From Brassica napus (lineage: Eukaryota; Streptophyta; Magnoliopsida; Brassicales; Brassicaceae), in contig NC_063445.1 in NCBI RefSeq assembly GCF_020379485.1, forward strand, positions 53,655,422 to 53,719,421: a stretch of 64,000 nucleotides of DNA, in the 5' to 3' direction. The position numbers and the translations under genes are program-made. The number at the start of each line of letters is the position of its first letter. The stretch's first letter is position 1. Positions 23,801-35,796 of the stretch are shown here, in pieces. The notes beneath the pieces were generated by a model. It had not been told where the DNA came from, made no database searches, and saw nothing but the letters and a program-made list of their open reading frames with translations.

Positions 23801-26485
23801 AAAGAAGGTTAAATCATAACCTGAAGGATGTTGTAAAGAAAGAGATTCTTAAACTCTTAGATGCTGGTGTTATTTACCCTATTTCAGATTCTAAATGAGT
23901 ATCTCCTGTGCATGTTGTGCCAAAGAAGGGTGGTATAACTGTAATTAAAAATGACAAGGATGAATTGATACCAACAAGAACAATCACTGGTCATAGAATG
24001 TGTATTGATTACCAAAAACTGAACTCTGCATCGAGAAAAGATCATTTTCCACTTCCATTTATTGATCAGATGCTTGAGAGACTTGCAAACCATCCATTCT
24101 ATTGCTTTCTTGATGGATATTCAAGATTTTTCCAGATCCCCATACATCCCAATGATCAAGAGAAAACGACATTCACATGCCCTTATGGTACCTTCGCATA
24201 TCGAAGAATGCCATTTGGTCTATGTAATGCTCCAGCCACCTTTCAAAAGTGCATGATGTCAATTTTATATGATCTAATTGAGGATATTGTGGAGGTGTTT
24301 ATAGATGATTTCTCTGTCTACGGATCTTCGTTTTCTGCTTGTTTGTCAAACTTGTGCAGGGTCCTACAGAGATGTGAAGACACCAACCTTGTGATGAATT
24401 GGGAGAAGTGTCACTTCATGGTTAAGGAAGGGATTGTGCTGGGACACAAGATTTCAGAGAAGGGGATTGAGGTGGATAAGGCCAAAATCGATGTTATGGT
24501 TGGTTTGCCCCCACGAAAGAGAATGAAAGACATCCGAAGTTTTCTTGGTCATGTTGGGTTCTACAGAAGATTCATCAAGGACTTCTCCATGATCACTAGA
24601 CCATTGACCAGGCTGTTGTGCAAGGAAGCCACTTTCAGCTTTGATGTGGAATGTCTACAAGCCTTCAAGAAGCTGAAAGGTGAACTCATCAGTGCTCCGA
24701 TTGTCCAGCCACCTGATTGGGATCTCCCCTTTGAGATCATGTGTGATGCTAGTGACTATGCTGTGGGAGCTGTTTTGGGGCAGGAGAAAGATGGCAAGAC
24801 CCATGTGATCTACTACGCGAGCCAAACCCTGAATGATGCTCAGATGAGATATACCACAACAGAGAAGGAGATGTTAGCCATTGTCTTTGCCTTTGAAAAG
24901 TTCAAAAGCTACTTGGTGGGATTTAAAGTCATTGTCTACACAGATCATGCTGCGCTGAGACACCTTTTGGCAAAGAAAGATGCAAAACCCAGGCTCTTGA
25001 GATGGATTCTTTTGCTTCAAGAGTTTGATTTGGAGATCAAGGACAAGCCATGAGTTGAGAATGGTGTAGCTGATCACTTGTCCAGGCTGAGAGTGGAGTG
25101 TGGCATTCCTATTGACGAAGGACTTCCTGAGGAACAGATCATGGCTATTGGAGCAGTGATGGCAGTTTGTGAGACTGGTATGAAGCTTGAAGAAGTCAAG
25201 GCAACAGAAGAGAAAGAACCTTGGTATGCTGATTTGGTAAATTACCTAGCCACAGGAAAAGAACCTTTGAATCTTATGGGCTATGCCAAGAAGAAGTTCT
25301 ACAGGGATGTGAAGAGACACTACTGGGATGAGCCCTACCTCTACATTCTCTGCAAGGATCAACTTTATATGAGAGTGGTTGCTAATGAGGAGATTGATGG
25401 GATCCTTACACAGTGTCATGGACCATCCTATGGAGACCACTTTGCTACAAGCTGGATTCTGGTGGCCACATATGTTTAAGGATACACAGGACTTTGTTTC
25501 AAAGTGTGATTCATGCCAAAGGAGAGGGAACATCACAAAAAGGAATGAGATGCCTCAAAATCCAATCCTTGAAGTTGAAGTGTTTGATGTATGGGGTATA
25601 GACTTCATGGGGCCATTTCCATCATCTTTTGGTAACAAATACATCCTTGTAGCTGTTGACTATGTCTCCAAATGGGTGGAAGCTATTGCAAGTCCCACCA
25701 ATGATGCTAGAGTTGTAACCAAGATGTTCAGGAGCACCATCTTTTCAAGGTTCAGGGTTCCAAGAGTTGTAATCAGTGATGGAGGGTCTCATTTCATCAA
25801 CAAACTGCTTGAGGGACTTCTCAAGAAGAACGGTGTTAAGCACAAGGTGGCAACTCCTTACCACCCTCAAACAAGTGGTCAAGTTGAGATTTTTAACAGA
25901 GAAATCAAGTCCATTTTGGAGAAGATTGTGGGGATTACAAGGAAGGATTGGTCAATTAAGCTTGATGATGCGCTTTGGACTTATAGAACAGCTTACAAGA
26001 CACCTCTGGGGACCACACCCTTCAACCTAGTGTACGGGAAAGCTTGCCATCTGCCAGTGGAGCTTGAGTACAAGGCACTATGGGCAGTAAAGTTGCTGAA
26101 CTTTAACATCAAGAGTGCCAAGGAGAAAAGACTTCTTCAGCTACATGAGCTTGATGAGAAAAGAATGGATGCTTTTGAAAACTCAAGGATCTACAAGGAG
26201 AAGACTAAAGCTTTCCATGACAAGAATATCCTGAAGAGAGATTTTAAAGAAGGAGATCAAGTTCTTCTCTACAACTCTAGGCTGAAGTTGTTTCCAAGAA
26301 AGCTTAAGTCAAGGTGGTCCGGTCCTTTCAAGGTCAAAGAGGTTAGGCCATATGGGGCAATAGTTTTGTGGAGTACTGATGGAAGAGACTTCACAGTCAA
26401 TGGGCAAAGGGTTAAGCTCTACATGGCTACTGCACCAGAGGAAGATGGGGTTTCAACTCCACTTTCTGATCCTACCCCGGCCTAA
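20810..26485 (+). pseudogene. Athila gag-pol, several stops and frameshifts
   Basis: The gag domain (21,150-22,000, with DPFDHLDRFD and a KARQW motif) is followed by a Gln/Asn-rich linker. The protease is near 22,925 (CDLGARVSLMPL). The reverse transcriptase runs from about 23,900 with FIDD near 24,303, the RNase H is near 24,745 ([14 protein letters not shown]), and the integrase has a zinc site (CDSCQ) and the catalytic triad in GIDFMGP, SDGGSHF and VEIFNREIK. Breaks: an in-frame TGA at 21,143; a frame change near 22,017 followed by in-frame stops at 22,078 and 22,219; TGA at 23,896 just before [15 protein letters not shown] at 25,051; and a small out-of-frame deletion near 25,445. The true start is uncertain; the frame is open from about 20,810. 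Confidence 0.9.
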
Positions 26486-26639
26486 TCTAAAAGGAGGCAA
26501 AGTCAAGCTAGAGACTTAAAACAAGCTCACTTGGGAGGAAGTCTCATGTATATCCTTGTACATATTGCATTAATATTTTCATTTTCATCATATTTTCTAA
26601 AAAAAAAAAAAGATAATTGAAGTTGTGCGCAGGTGCTTG

Positions 26640-27090
26640 ATTGATTCGGATTGATCAAAGAATCATTCGTGGGAGCGAGGACCTGGAACGAGGATGAAAG
26701 GTCGTTCCATATGGGAGCGACGTCACCACAGCGACAGCCCGAGGTCGCTCGTGTTTTTGATGTTTGGGTGCGCGAAAAATAGACCGGGAGCAACGTCTTC
26801 GGAGCGACAAGGCTAAGTCGCTCGCGAATAAGACTACCCGAGAGCGACCTCTTGCAGCGACAAGGCCAAGTCGCTCGCGAATAAGACGACCCGGGAGCGA
26901 CTTCCTAGAGTGAGCACATGAAGTCGCTCCAGCTGGAAGCGACGTCTTCGGAGCGACACAGCTAGGTCGCTCGCGAAGAACCATTTCGGAGCGACGTCTT
27001 TGGAGCGACACCGCTAGATCGCTCGCGAAGAAACAACCCGGGAGCGACGTCCCGCAGCGACACCCTCAAGTCGCTCCCGAGCCGATCCAG
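26640..27090. repeat. GAGCGAC/GTCGCTC array inside the Athila element
   Basis: A block of repeating words of the type GGAGCGACGTCTTCGGAGCG and AAGTCGCTCGCGAA. Forward GAGCGAC and reverse GTCGCTC copies alternate about every 15-30 bp, so the block is full of small inverted repeats. It is the same repeat family as in both LTRs but lies between integrase and the third ORF. ORFs running through it are by-products of the repeat. Confidence 0.9.
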
Positions 27091-27736
27091 GTAAGTTTTC
27101 TTCGTTTTAAAACCGGTTTAATTAAAACAAACCAAACCCAAACGCCCCCAACCCTACCCAACACCCACGATTTCATCTTCCTCACCCTCTCCTCCTCTCA
27201 TAAACTCTCATACTCTCTCAAACTCACCCACACCAAAAATAACCTAACTTTCTCAATCCTCAACCAAATCAACAAGTTCTTGTTGCTAAATCCAAGTTTT
27301 CGCCCCTGTAATCTATTCCTCACCATCCATTCACCATTTCCTTTCATCCAAAGCAAGGTATTGAGTTTTTAAATTCAAATTCGGAGGTTCATGAACCCTA
27401 GAATTTGAAAATCAAAATTTGGTCATTTTCTTTCTAGATTGTGGTAAAATAGACTAGGAAAAGCTTATCTATCAAGTTAGGTTGTTGAATCAATGGTGAA
27501 ATTGAGTTTAATTTGAACTTTGGCAAAAAATTAGGGTTCATGGATTTGGGGGTTTTCAAAATTGACCCAAATTGAGTGTACTACTTGGTAAGTTAGTATG
27601 TTAAGGTGTTGAAAGGTTTGATTAAAGAATCCTCTCATTCTAGAACCTCTTTGATTATTGAATTTTACTCTTGCCATTTTCTTTTGCAAAGTTCATCCAC
27701 TTATCCCTTTCTAAGTTTGGAATTTTTCAGGTACCA
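27091..27736 (+). other. Leader region before the Athila third ORF
   Basis: Starts with a C-rich, pyrimidine-rich tract (27,130-27,350) resembling a plant 5' leader. A splice donor-like CAAG/GTATTG lies at 27,358. A strong pyrimidine-rich acceptor, TTTTTCAG, ends at 27,730, six bases before the ORF's ATG. This could be a leader intron of a separate or subgenomic transcript for the third ORF; that is inference. Confidence 0.4.
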
Positions 27737-29608
27737 ATGGTTAAGAAAACTAAGGGAAAGTCGGATGCTGAGAAGCAAGAAGCGGAGAGATGAGAATCGG
27801 CATTGAGAGAGAAAGATTTATCCTCGGAACAAACTGGCTCGAGGACTTCTCGGCAGCAAACCTTGGCTGCAAAGAAGACAAAAGAGCAGGAGAGGAGGGT
27901 AGGAAAAAGTGTAGCAGTTGCCACAGACGAGGAGAGTGGCGATGAAAGTGCGGATGAGCAGGCTCCTACAAAGAGGTCCAAGATGTCAAAAGGGAAGGAG
28001 GTTGCCGTTGATAGAGACAGGGCGAAAACTCCATCTGAGGAAGAGCTGTATCATCATTTGCTGAATGGGGTAACTTGGACTCCAACCAGATTCGCTGACC
28101 TTGATTTGCTGAAGGAGGTGGGTCTCGATTCTGATATTGAGGCAATGCTGGGGCACCTGAAGATGCTGAAACTCCTCACCATGACCTACCCTACCTACCG
28201 GGATGTCTCCTGTCAGTTCTTGTCTTCCCTTGAGGTCACTTACCATGACGCTCTGCACGTGAGGCAAGGATTGGGCAAAATTAAGTTCTAGGTCAATGGG
28301 AGAGAGTACAACATGAACTTCAAAGACATTGGGAGAGTCATGGGTTTCCAAGACTTGGCAGACTACTCCCTTCCCAAGTGTGAAAACCTCCCCACTCAGC
28401 TTTGGAAGTTAATCACTGGAAACAAGCACTCTACCGGGGCTGACAAGAACTCACATATCCGGCACCCGTCTGTACGCTACCTCCATAGGATGCTCGTCCA
28501 TGCATTCTACCTACGGAAGCAAGCTGGTAATGTCACCGAGGAAGACATGCAACTGCTCTGCCCGGCAATCCGCCCCTACGCCCCACCTGGAACGTTGCCC
28601 CTTCCAAGCAATGACATCTATGCTTCCTTTGGGATGGTCAGCTTCTTCGTGAATCGTCTCGAGCACTACAGAGACTGGGCATGGTACACAACTGATTCGC
28701 AACCAAAGGTTAGGATAGGCAGGATGATCACACCACTGCTCCAATTTCTGAATGTTCCCATGGGAAAGGACGCAGCAGGGCCTAAGTTCATCGATGGCAC
28801 TTACTTGACGATTGCCACCTATTTCAGTGGGATGTATGGGAAGGACTACATCTACCACTACTACTTGCAGGGCAAGCCGGTCGAAGTGGTTCTTCCAAAC
28901 CAGAACCTGACGAGCTTAGAGAGACCTGGAGCTATCAGCTTCAACATATCCCAGGAAAACTTTCTTGGAGAACACGGGTCTCTCGGTCCCATTGCTCCAC
29001 CAAGGAAAAGGAGTGTTCTGACGAGACATTACGAACCTCCTAGGGAAGCATCTGTACCTGTCTATGGACCTCTGCGCTACTACTTCAAGCCACATGATGG
29101 GGTTCTTCCTCCTGGTGCGCTTCGTGACGCTCATGAGCATATTGGTCGACTTCAGAGATGGAACAAGGCACAAGACAGGACAATAGAAAAGCTGAAGGAC
29201 AAGTGCAAGGCGCTGAGTAAGACGGTGAAGAAGCAAGCAAAGACTTCAGCCAAGTTCATGAAGAAAGTGGCCGATGTCTTGACCAGAGGAGGCATAGCTG
29301 GATGTAGCTCAGCGGACTTCGCTTTCGCGAACACATCAGTACCCCAGCCCCCACCTCAGCCTACTGATCTTGGTTTCCCTCTCACTGATAGACAGCTCCA
29401 GCGAACATGGAGGAACCCACCCATTCAACCCTCCACCTCAGGCAACAAGTCTCCATCCCTAGCCTCTTCATATAGTGAGGCTGAGATTGACGAGGTTCAG
29501 AGCCAACAATGGTATGGAGACTACAGCTCAGCATATGGGAGTTACTACACCACGTTCCCACCGGACGACGACGATGCTGGGGCCTCTGCCCCTACTCACT
29601 TTCCTTGA
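27737..29608 (+). pseudogene. Athila third ORF (Athila ORF1/env-position protein), two stops
   Basis: One frame from the ATG at 27737 to a stop at 29608, broken by TGA at 27791 and TAG at 28289. The N-terminus is charged (Lys/Glu-rich). The middle holds HPSVRYLHRMLVHAFYLRKQ and QAGNVTEEDMQLL, which resemble the Arabidopsis retrotransposon ORF-1 (ATHILA) family. A Lys-rich, coiled-coil-like stretch (near 29,160-29,270) and a Pro/Ser-rich tail follow. I see no signal peptide or strong membrane segment, so although it sits in the position called env-like in Athila elements, nothing here supports an envelope function. Its role is unknown. The start is favoured because it directly follows a splice acceptor-like site. 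Confidence 0.75.
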
Positions 29609-31153
29609 AAGTACTTCATTATTTCCCCTTGTATATACCATCTCATTTTTGCATATTAGCTTTTTCTTGTGGGTATCTCCCTCTACTTGACAACACAGAG
29701 ACTGTGTAACTTAAGTTTGGGGGAGGTACCAAGTATTTGATCACGTTTGCTTTGATGAATTTGCATTGAGTCTTGCACACATACGTTTTTGCATTAAAAA
29801 AAAACATATAGATTGCATCACTTGCATTTTTAGGAGAGTTTAGATCATATAGGTTGCATTCACTTGCATTGGGAGCAATGATTTAAGATGCCTTGTAAAG
29901 AACACTATCTCACACTCGAGTAGCTATTGCATCTCTCAAAAAGCCTTGTATGTTTCGAGCCTTGAAAACTCTTCCTGAATCTCATTAGTTGCTGAAACTC
30001 AATCTTTGAAGCCAACTACATCCTTATTTGAACTGAACGAACTTAATGCTTCTTGCTTATGGTCCCTTGTGTACTGAGTCATGGATATACACACTTGAGT
30101 TGTCACATCCTTTACGCCAATCTTTTTGACAAACTCGAGTGGTACACCACTCCCAAAACCCCTTCCTCTTTTTAAGCTTTCATTGTTTGATGAGTGAGGC
30201 CTTTTTCGAAAAGTCTTACATGTGCATAATGTTGAGAGTATCGGGAACGACAATGCTTGATCTTCATTCTTGCTAGATTAGGTACTCTATTGTCTAGCTA
30301 TAGGTTGGGGTGAGTATTGTGATTATGATTTGGAAGTATGAAAAGTTCGAAGGAAAAGAATATACTCTTTGTGTTTAAATGGATAATCTTATTGGAATTA
30401 GTAGATAAACATCTAGCTCGAGTTTATGAAAAGTCTTGGCCCCCGAAAAAAAAAAATAATAATAATAATTAAAAAAAAAGAAAAAAAAAAATATATATAT
30501 AAAAAAAAAAAAAGAAAAAAAAAGAGAAAAGGGGGCTAACAAAGTTGTTAGGAGCTAAGATTGTTTTGAAGTTGAGGAAAATCTTTTATAGATGTCAAAG
30601 AAAAAGAGTTTTATGTGCAAAGTGTTCTTGGGTTCTTTTGGTGAGAGATGTGAGTTGGGTGTGACATTGGGAAGTGATTGTGTAACTTGAATGTTTGGGA
30701 AAAGGGTAGAACAATGGAGATTGAACATTGTATGCATGAGTTGGTCCATTTCTTAGATATATTATGTGCAATGTCAAGGCTACTTGTTTCGAGAGTAAAC
30801 CACCTTAAAGATCATATATCTTGAACCTCTTGACTCACTTGAATAAAAAGCTTTCCCTTACCCAACCAAATGATTTGGACCAATTGACCATTTGCAAGAA
30901 TTCACCTGATGTTTTATGCTTAATGAATGTGAGAGTTGGTTGATTTGAATGTGTGGATGCTTGATGATGAGTGTAAGGGCAAAAGGAGTTGAGATAGGTC
31001 TAGAGAAGCTAGAGTGTAATGAGAGAGTGTGCTCTTGTTGGGTTAGATGTTGAATTAAGTGCTAGTGATGTTTCTTTTGGCTATGAGCTCCCACCTTCAA
31101 CCCTCTCTCCCTATGAGTTCTAGAAAGTTCACTTGTGTACAAGTAAAAGAACA
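29609..31153 (+). other. Athila 3' non-coding region
   Basis: There is no ORF of note. It contains a second polypurine-like run (AAGTTTGGGGGAGG at 29,713-29,726) and an A-rich low-complexity block at 30,449-30,533. Long non-coding 3' regions are usual in Athila elements. Confidence 0.7.
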
Positions 31154-31166
31154 AGTTTGGGGGAGT
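31154..31166 (+). other. Polypurine tract of the Athila element
   Basis: AAGTTTGGGGGAG lies one base before the TG that opens the 3' LTR. Confidence 0.85.
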
Positions 31167-32594
31167 TGATATCTTGCATATTTCCATTGTTTTATCCATT
31201 CACCCATGTGCATTTTGATCATATAGACTAGGATTTAGACATATTTAGGTTGCATTTTGCATACATGAGTCTTTATCAGGTATTGGAGTACCACGTGGAG
31301 TTCTTGGAGACAATTGGGTGCATTTGGAGCTAAAAAGAGGTGATAAAGGTGATCATTGGACAAGCAGTGCATGGGAGCGACCGCACCGGAGCGACACCGT
31401 GAAGTCGCTGTGACACCCCTTCAGAGCGACTTGACCAGAGTGACACCCCGATGTCGCTCGCGTAGAAACAACGAAAACGCGCGCGGAGCGACCTTACCAC
31501 AGCGACGTGGAGAAGTCGCTCGCGTCTTCATCCCCAGGAGCGACCAGTCGCAGCGACCTCTCCAGGTCGCTCCCGAAGAAACAACCCGTGAGCGACTTCT
31601 CGCAGCGACTACTGGAGGTCGCTCCCGACCTATTGTTTACCCGAATTCATTTCTACTCAAGGGCCTTTTGGTCATTTCATTATGCATGTTTTACACTTTC
31701 TAAACCTATGTTTAAGAATCCTTTGTAAGCCATTGGAGGCAGATTATCTGGATCTTAAGAAACACAACAAAAAAAACCGCTTGGAACGTTCATCTCTTTG
31801 GATTCAATCGATTTTCTGTTATTGCAATCCTGTTGTTTTCATATCGATTCTATGTATTCCTCTACATGATTAATCTAAAATCCAATATGGGTTTAAGAGG
31901 AATCATGGAGATTAGTGAGTAATCACCTTTTGAATTCATGGGTTAGGGAGATTAAAGGTGATTAGGTTAGAACTAAGATATTTTAGTGTAGATCATTCTT
32001 AATCCTTGCTAGTAGAGTATTCATAATGCTTCTTCTGAATTAGCTACTCAAAAGTTGACATTTAGGCATTTCCCACCCAAAAGGTGTTTGATGAAATGCC
32101 TGAGACAACTCTTCTAAGCTTTTAGCATATTTTACCGAAGACATTTGTTGTTAGAAGTGCTAAGATAGCCTTTAGACTTGCTAGTAATGATTGCTTTCAT
32201 ATTGTTCAACCAAAGACATTTGTTGTTTGAAATGTGTTAGTAAATGAACATTCATCTAGACATAGAGTCTGCTTAGAATTGTGTCTAAGCTTAAGGTTGA
32301 TAGTTTGATTGTTCGTTTTGCCATCCTTAGTTCGAAACTTGATCACCTGAGGTCTAATTCCTACGCCCATGAGTTATCTTTTCCCTTAGTTAAAAAAGTC
32401 GTTTCATTTATCGTTTTTATTATTCTGCAACTGCATTAGCATTAATCGTTAGTTTAGAAAACCTTTTTAATCATCGGTTGCACTTAGATTAAGCAAGTAC
32501 TTGCACTCTCAGTGCTTGAAATCCCTTAGAATTGGTTCGACAATCTTTTATACTACATCATTTGTTTTAGAAGCCTTCAAAACTCTTAACATCA
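31167..32594 (+). repeat. 3' LTR of the Athila element
   Basis: Starts TGATATCTTGCATATT and ends TTAACATCA, followed by the target duplication ATAAC. It has a shorter GAGCGAC array (31,370-31,630) than the 5' LTR. Confidence 0.95.
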
Positions 32595-32599
32595 ATAAC

Positions 32600-35191
32600 T
32601 CACACACGTTTCTACTAGTTGTGGTAGCGACTTTATGCTTCTTGAACAAGTGTTGATGACTATTGTCTCATACCCTTTATCCTCAGGATTACAACCAGTC
32701 GTAACAACCTGTTCAACCCGATTCCGCCTGCGCATTTTTCTCTGCCTTTGACCAGAACCTTCAAGCTAAGTCTAACCTTGAATCGGCCTTTCCCTTTAGG
32801 TTCTTTCTGTCACTCACACGATCTCACTAAAATTGCTACATGCTGTTACCACAAATAGCCATTTGCTCCAACATACCCTTGTGTAGGCTTTTACACACTT
32901 TTGTCCTTGCTCTAGTTGCTTCTTCGTGGAGGTATAACCTATTCCTGCCACACTGACTTGGTGACTATTCTGGCTTTCTTCTTACAGCCAGAAACTTTCC
33001 GTGTCACTCTCACGACCTCACTAAAGTTGTTACATGCTGTTACCACAAATAGCCATTTGCTCCAGCATATACTTGTGTAGGTTTTTACACACTTTTCCCT
33101 TGCTCTAGTTTCCTCTTCGTGGAGGTACACACGGTTTCAGTCACAGTAACTTGGTGACTCTTCTGGCTTTCATCTATCTGCCAAAAACCTTTCCTCACAT
33201 GCACCCACGAGCCTGACTTGAACTGACCCAAAACAAATCACCGTTGTTTCGTCATATTGTTGTCACACGACAACCAACCTTTGCAGCTGCAAGATCTGTT
33301 GGTCATCTTTCGCTAAGATAACATGCATTCCTTGTGATCTCTGAAAAACCTTCAGTCCCTGTGAGATTGATGACCTTTGATTCCATCTCCTTAAGTCTAT
33401 ATTTGACTTAATGTGAGTCTGTCTTCCCTTGAGATATCCTCCATCCCAAACGACTCAAATCAATCTCCAACACTGCTGATCACAAACACGCCCACCTGTG
33501 CAGCCCTCTTGTTGCAGCTTACGCGAGTCTTCCCTTTCTTGCAAATACCGCTGCATCCCTTGCAAGTCTCTGATCATGATTTCACCAACCTGAAACCACC
33601 ATGTGCTTTGAGATCATCCTCTGTGAACGTTTCTTCCTCTGTCTCTGATGTCGTTGTTGTCTACCACAAATGAACATCTTTGGTTTGTCACACTTACTAC
33701 GATCGTGACTAAAAATCTACTGATTCTCCTCTCCAAAATTTCCAGCTGATGTCGATGCTAACTTGAAGCTCCTGCAGAACCTGAATCACCATTGCCTCAA
33801 ACTAGAAGCCCTTTGACTCAATTCTTATCCAACCTCAATAGCCCGTAGACACTCAACTCCTCATCCTGAAAATTTCCTTTGTTACAATCTGAATGAACAC
33901 CTTGCCTTGAACATCACTCTGAACCGCTGATGTTGCCAACAGATCCTGCCGCTTAGCTCAACTTGCTAAGAAGGCTTTCGATGCAAAGAATCTCTGCTCA
34001 ACTTATGCTCAAACAAATCATTACCTCAGCAACCGTGATACCATGTAGACCCATTTAATTTTCCCCTCATATGCCCTGAGAAGCCAAAACAAACTACTAC
34101 TGAATCCCATGCAGAAAATCCGAAACATACATGTTTCCATCCTGAATCAATCTCGATTTGACACCGCCACCTGTTCAGCCGAACTCTGCCTTGAATAAGT
34201 AACTCTTCGTTCTCGCAGATCTATTCCAGCAGAAAACTATGTGTTACGCCAAACATATATTTGCTTAGAAAACCACACTGCATTCCCTCTGAAAATAGCA
34301 GTCTTGTAGTATATTGTTCTCTGAACCTCTATCTGACTGTAGACTCACATAATCACACATAGACAAACCCGCATGAGTCGATCTCCTTCAACCCTTCTGA
34401 AACACCCTTCATGCTGAGTAAAGAATACCATCTGAAACAGCCATGAAACACTCATATCATTCAAGGTTCTAAGGCGTCCCCTAGTTCCAAGAATTCCATG
34501 AGATACCGAGCTGAAATACCCACATAGATTAGAACATCACCTGCAACTGATATACCATGTACATTAAATCCAAAAACACCGTGAAAACCCTCACTGAATC
34601 TTCAGACAATCCCATAGAAAAACCAGTGCGAAAACCCCTTGTGCTCCACTATGCTTTCAGTTCCAATAACTTGCAGAACATGAAGAAATCCGAAAATCCA
34701 ATGCATATAGTCACACACACCTTGTGACTGTCACACAATCCTTGTGACTGCAGATCGAAGACAGCTCTAAAACCTTTCTTTCTTATGCTAGCAGCATGCC
34801 ACCATTTTATCTTGTGAGTAACCCGAAGTCCTTCTCACACAGTAGCTGATTCTTGCACCCATGGAGAACTCTAGAGAAACCCTGATTTCATAACTAGAAA
34901 TCATCTCAACCGATTCAACTGACTCATGAATCCTTCCTCCATAAACTTGTGCAGCTGCATCGAAGAACGTCCAACAGTTTTTCTTCTTCTCTTGTAAATC
35001 GAAAATCTCTTTGACCTGATCTTGTAACTCGGTTTATCCTCTGATTTTTAACTTAATCAGATTCCACGTGTTTAGAACCACGTGACCACCAACTTCCATT
35101 AAACCTTGCGAGTTTCTTTTGTCTCGCTTGGAAGCTTCTTCGTATGTCTCTCCTCTTCGAGATGTGGACTCCATGAATCAATGAGCCTATG
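32600..35191 (-). other. LARD interior, 5' part, non-coding
   Basis: Continuation of the interior interrupted at 19,262. A roughly 125-bp tandem duplication is visible at about 32,810-33,160: two copies of a unit with GTTACCACAAATAGCCATTTGC and CTTCGTGGAGGTA. ORFs are short and show no domain. Confidence 0.6.
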
Positions 35192-35203
35192 CTCTGATAC
35201 CAC
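35192..35203 (-). other. Primer binding site of the LARD element
   Basis: On the - strand TGGTATCAGAGC lies two bases downstream of the 5' LTR. This is the initiator tRNA-Met type also seen in the two copia elements here. Confidence 0.85.
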
Positions 35204-35205
35204 TT

Positions 35206-35754
35206 GTGGGGGGGGGGGGGGGGGGGGGGGGGGTTATGATAGCCACTTGTAGCGGAATACAAGCTCATAATACCCATGTCCCTTTCACTACTCATACAAT
35301 TCAATCCTTGTTCATGACTCAAGAATTTTTCACCCAGTTCACGGCCGCAGCGCGCTACATCTAGGGTGGATCCATGATCCACGATCCACAACATCCAATA
35401 TGAAGTATCGGAAAACACCTCCGATGTGGTTTACAAAATCATTACTCTCTCTGTCCTGGGTATACAAACCCTAGAGAGTATAAAGAGATTACAAGAGAAG
35501 TACATGGCTAAGAGCTAAGCCTAGAACAACATATCTATGTCTAACTTACTCTATCTCTCTAAGAGACGCCATGGAATCTCCCGCCTCCTAGAGGCTCAGC
35601 TTGAGTTTAGAAATCCCTGTCGTGATCTCTCCTTCTTTGTATCAGCACTTTACCTAATGAACTTCAACGATTAGGCCTATATGTTGTCCGCGCGTAACTT
35701 GTGCAAACCGACCCAACATTGAACATGTCTAATGGACTTTGACCAAACCTCACA
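35206..35754 (-). repeat. 5' LTR of the LARD element, with a G25 run
   Basis: Aligns with 16312-16832. Close to the primer binding site it contains an uninterrupted run of about 25 Gs (35,209-35,233) where the other LTR has four. Confidence 0.85.
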
Positions 35755-35796
35755 GAAAAAAAGCTCCTTTCCTTTAGAATTAGCCGGAGACTTCAT

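Larger units (their letters stand above)
19268..32594 (+). mobile_element. Athila-type Ty3/gypsy retrotransposon, 13.3 kb
   Basis: LTRs of 1485 and 1428 bp bound a gag-pol region, a third ORF and a long non-coding 3' part. A PPT (AAGTTTGGGGGAG) sits one base before the 3' LTR and a PBS-like site follows the 5' LTR. The 5-bp repeat ATAAC flanks the element exactly (19263-19267 and 32595-32599). The size, the very long LTRs and a third ORF downstream of integrase are characteristic of the Athila lineage. All three coding regions carry stops or frameshifts, so this copy is non-autonomous. It is inserted into the LARD element. Confidence 0.95.
16312..35754 (-). mobile_element. LARD-like LTR element, - strand, hosting a nested Athila
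   Basis: Two direct repeats of about 520-550 bp bound the region. A tRNA-Met-type primer binding site lies two bases inside the right-hand copy, so the element is on the - strand with its 5' LTR at right. After removing the nested Athila element, the interior is about 5 kb and I find no gag or pol coding. That makes it a large retrotransposon derivative that would need an autonomous partner. The flanking five bases do not match cleanly (GAGCG against GAAAA), so the target duplication has decayed or a boundary is off by a few bases. Confidence 0.8.
16082..35796 (-). pseudogene. Small unknown ORF split by the LARD insertion
   Basis: On the - strand an ATG at 35796 opens 14 codons (starting MKSPANSKGKE) that run straight into the 5' LTR of the LARD element at 35755. 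On the other side of the element, an open stretch from 16306 down to a TGA at 16082 reads about 74 codons. It includes SNSWLVVWSRAI and a long hydrophobic segment (AIFNNLASVALLLFQLFMFL) that could be a membrane helix. If the five bases next to each element end are counted as the target duplication, the two halves are in the same frame. I do not recognise the product. The case rests on frame agreement only, so treat it as a candidate host gene broken by the insertion. Confidence 0.35.

Noticed and set aside
26527..27011. Arg/Ser-rich - strand ORFs
   Set aside because: They lie within the internal GAGCGAC array; low complexity and no domain.
27737..29608. Envelope protein assignment for the Athila third ORF
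   Set aside because: No signal peptide or clear transmembrane segment is visible; position alone is not evidence, so I keep the function as unknown.
31356..31728. ORFs in the 3' LTR
   Set aside because: Same repeat artefact as in the 5' LTR.
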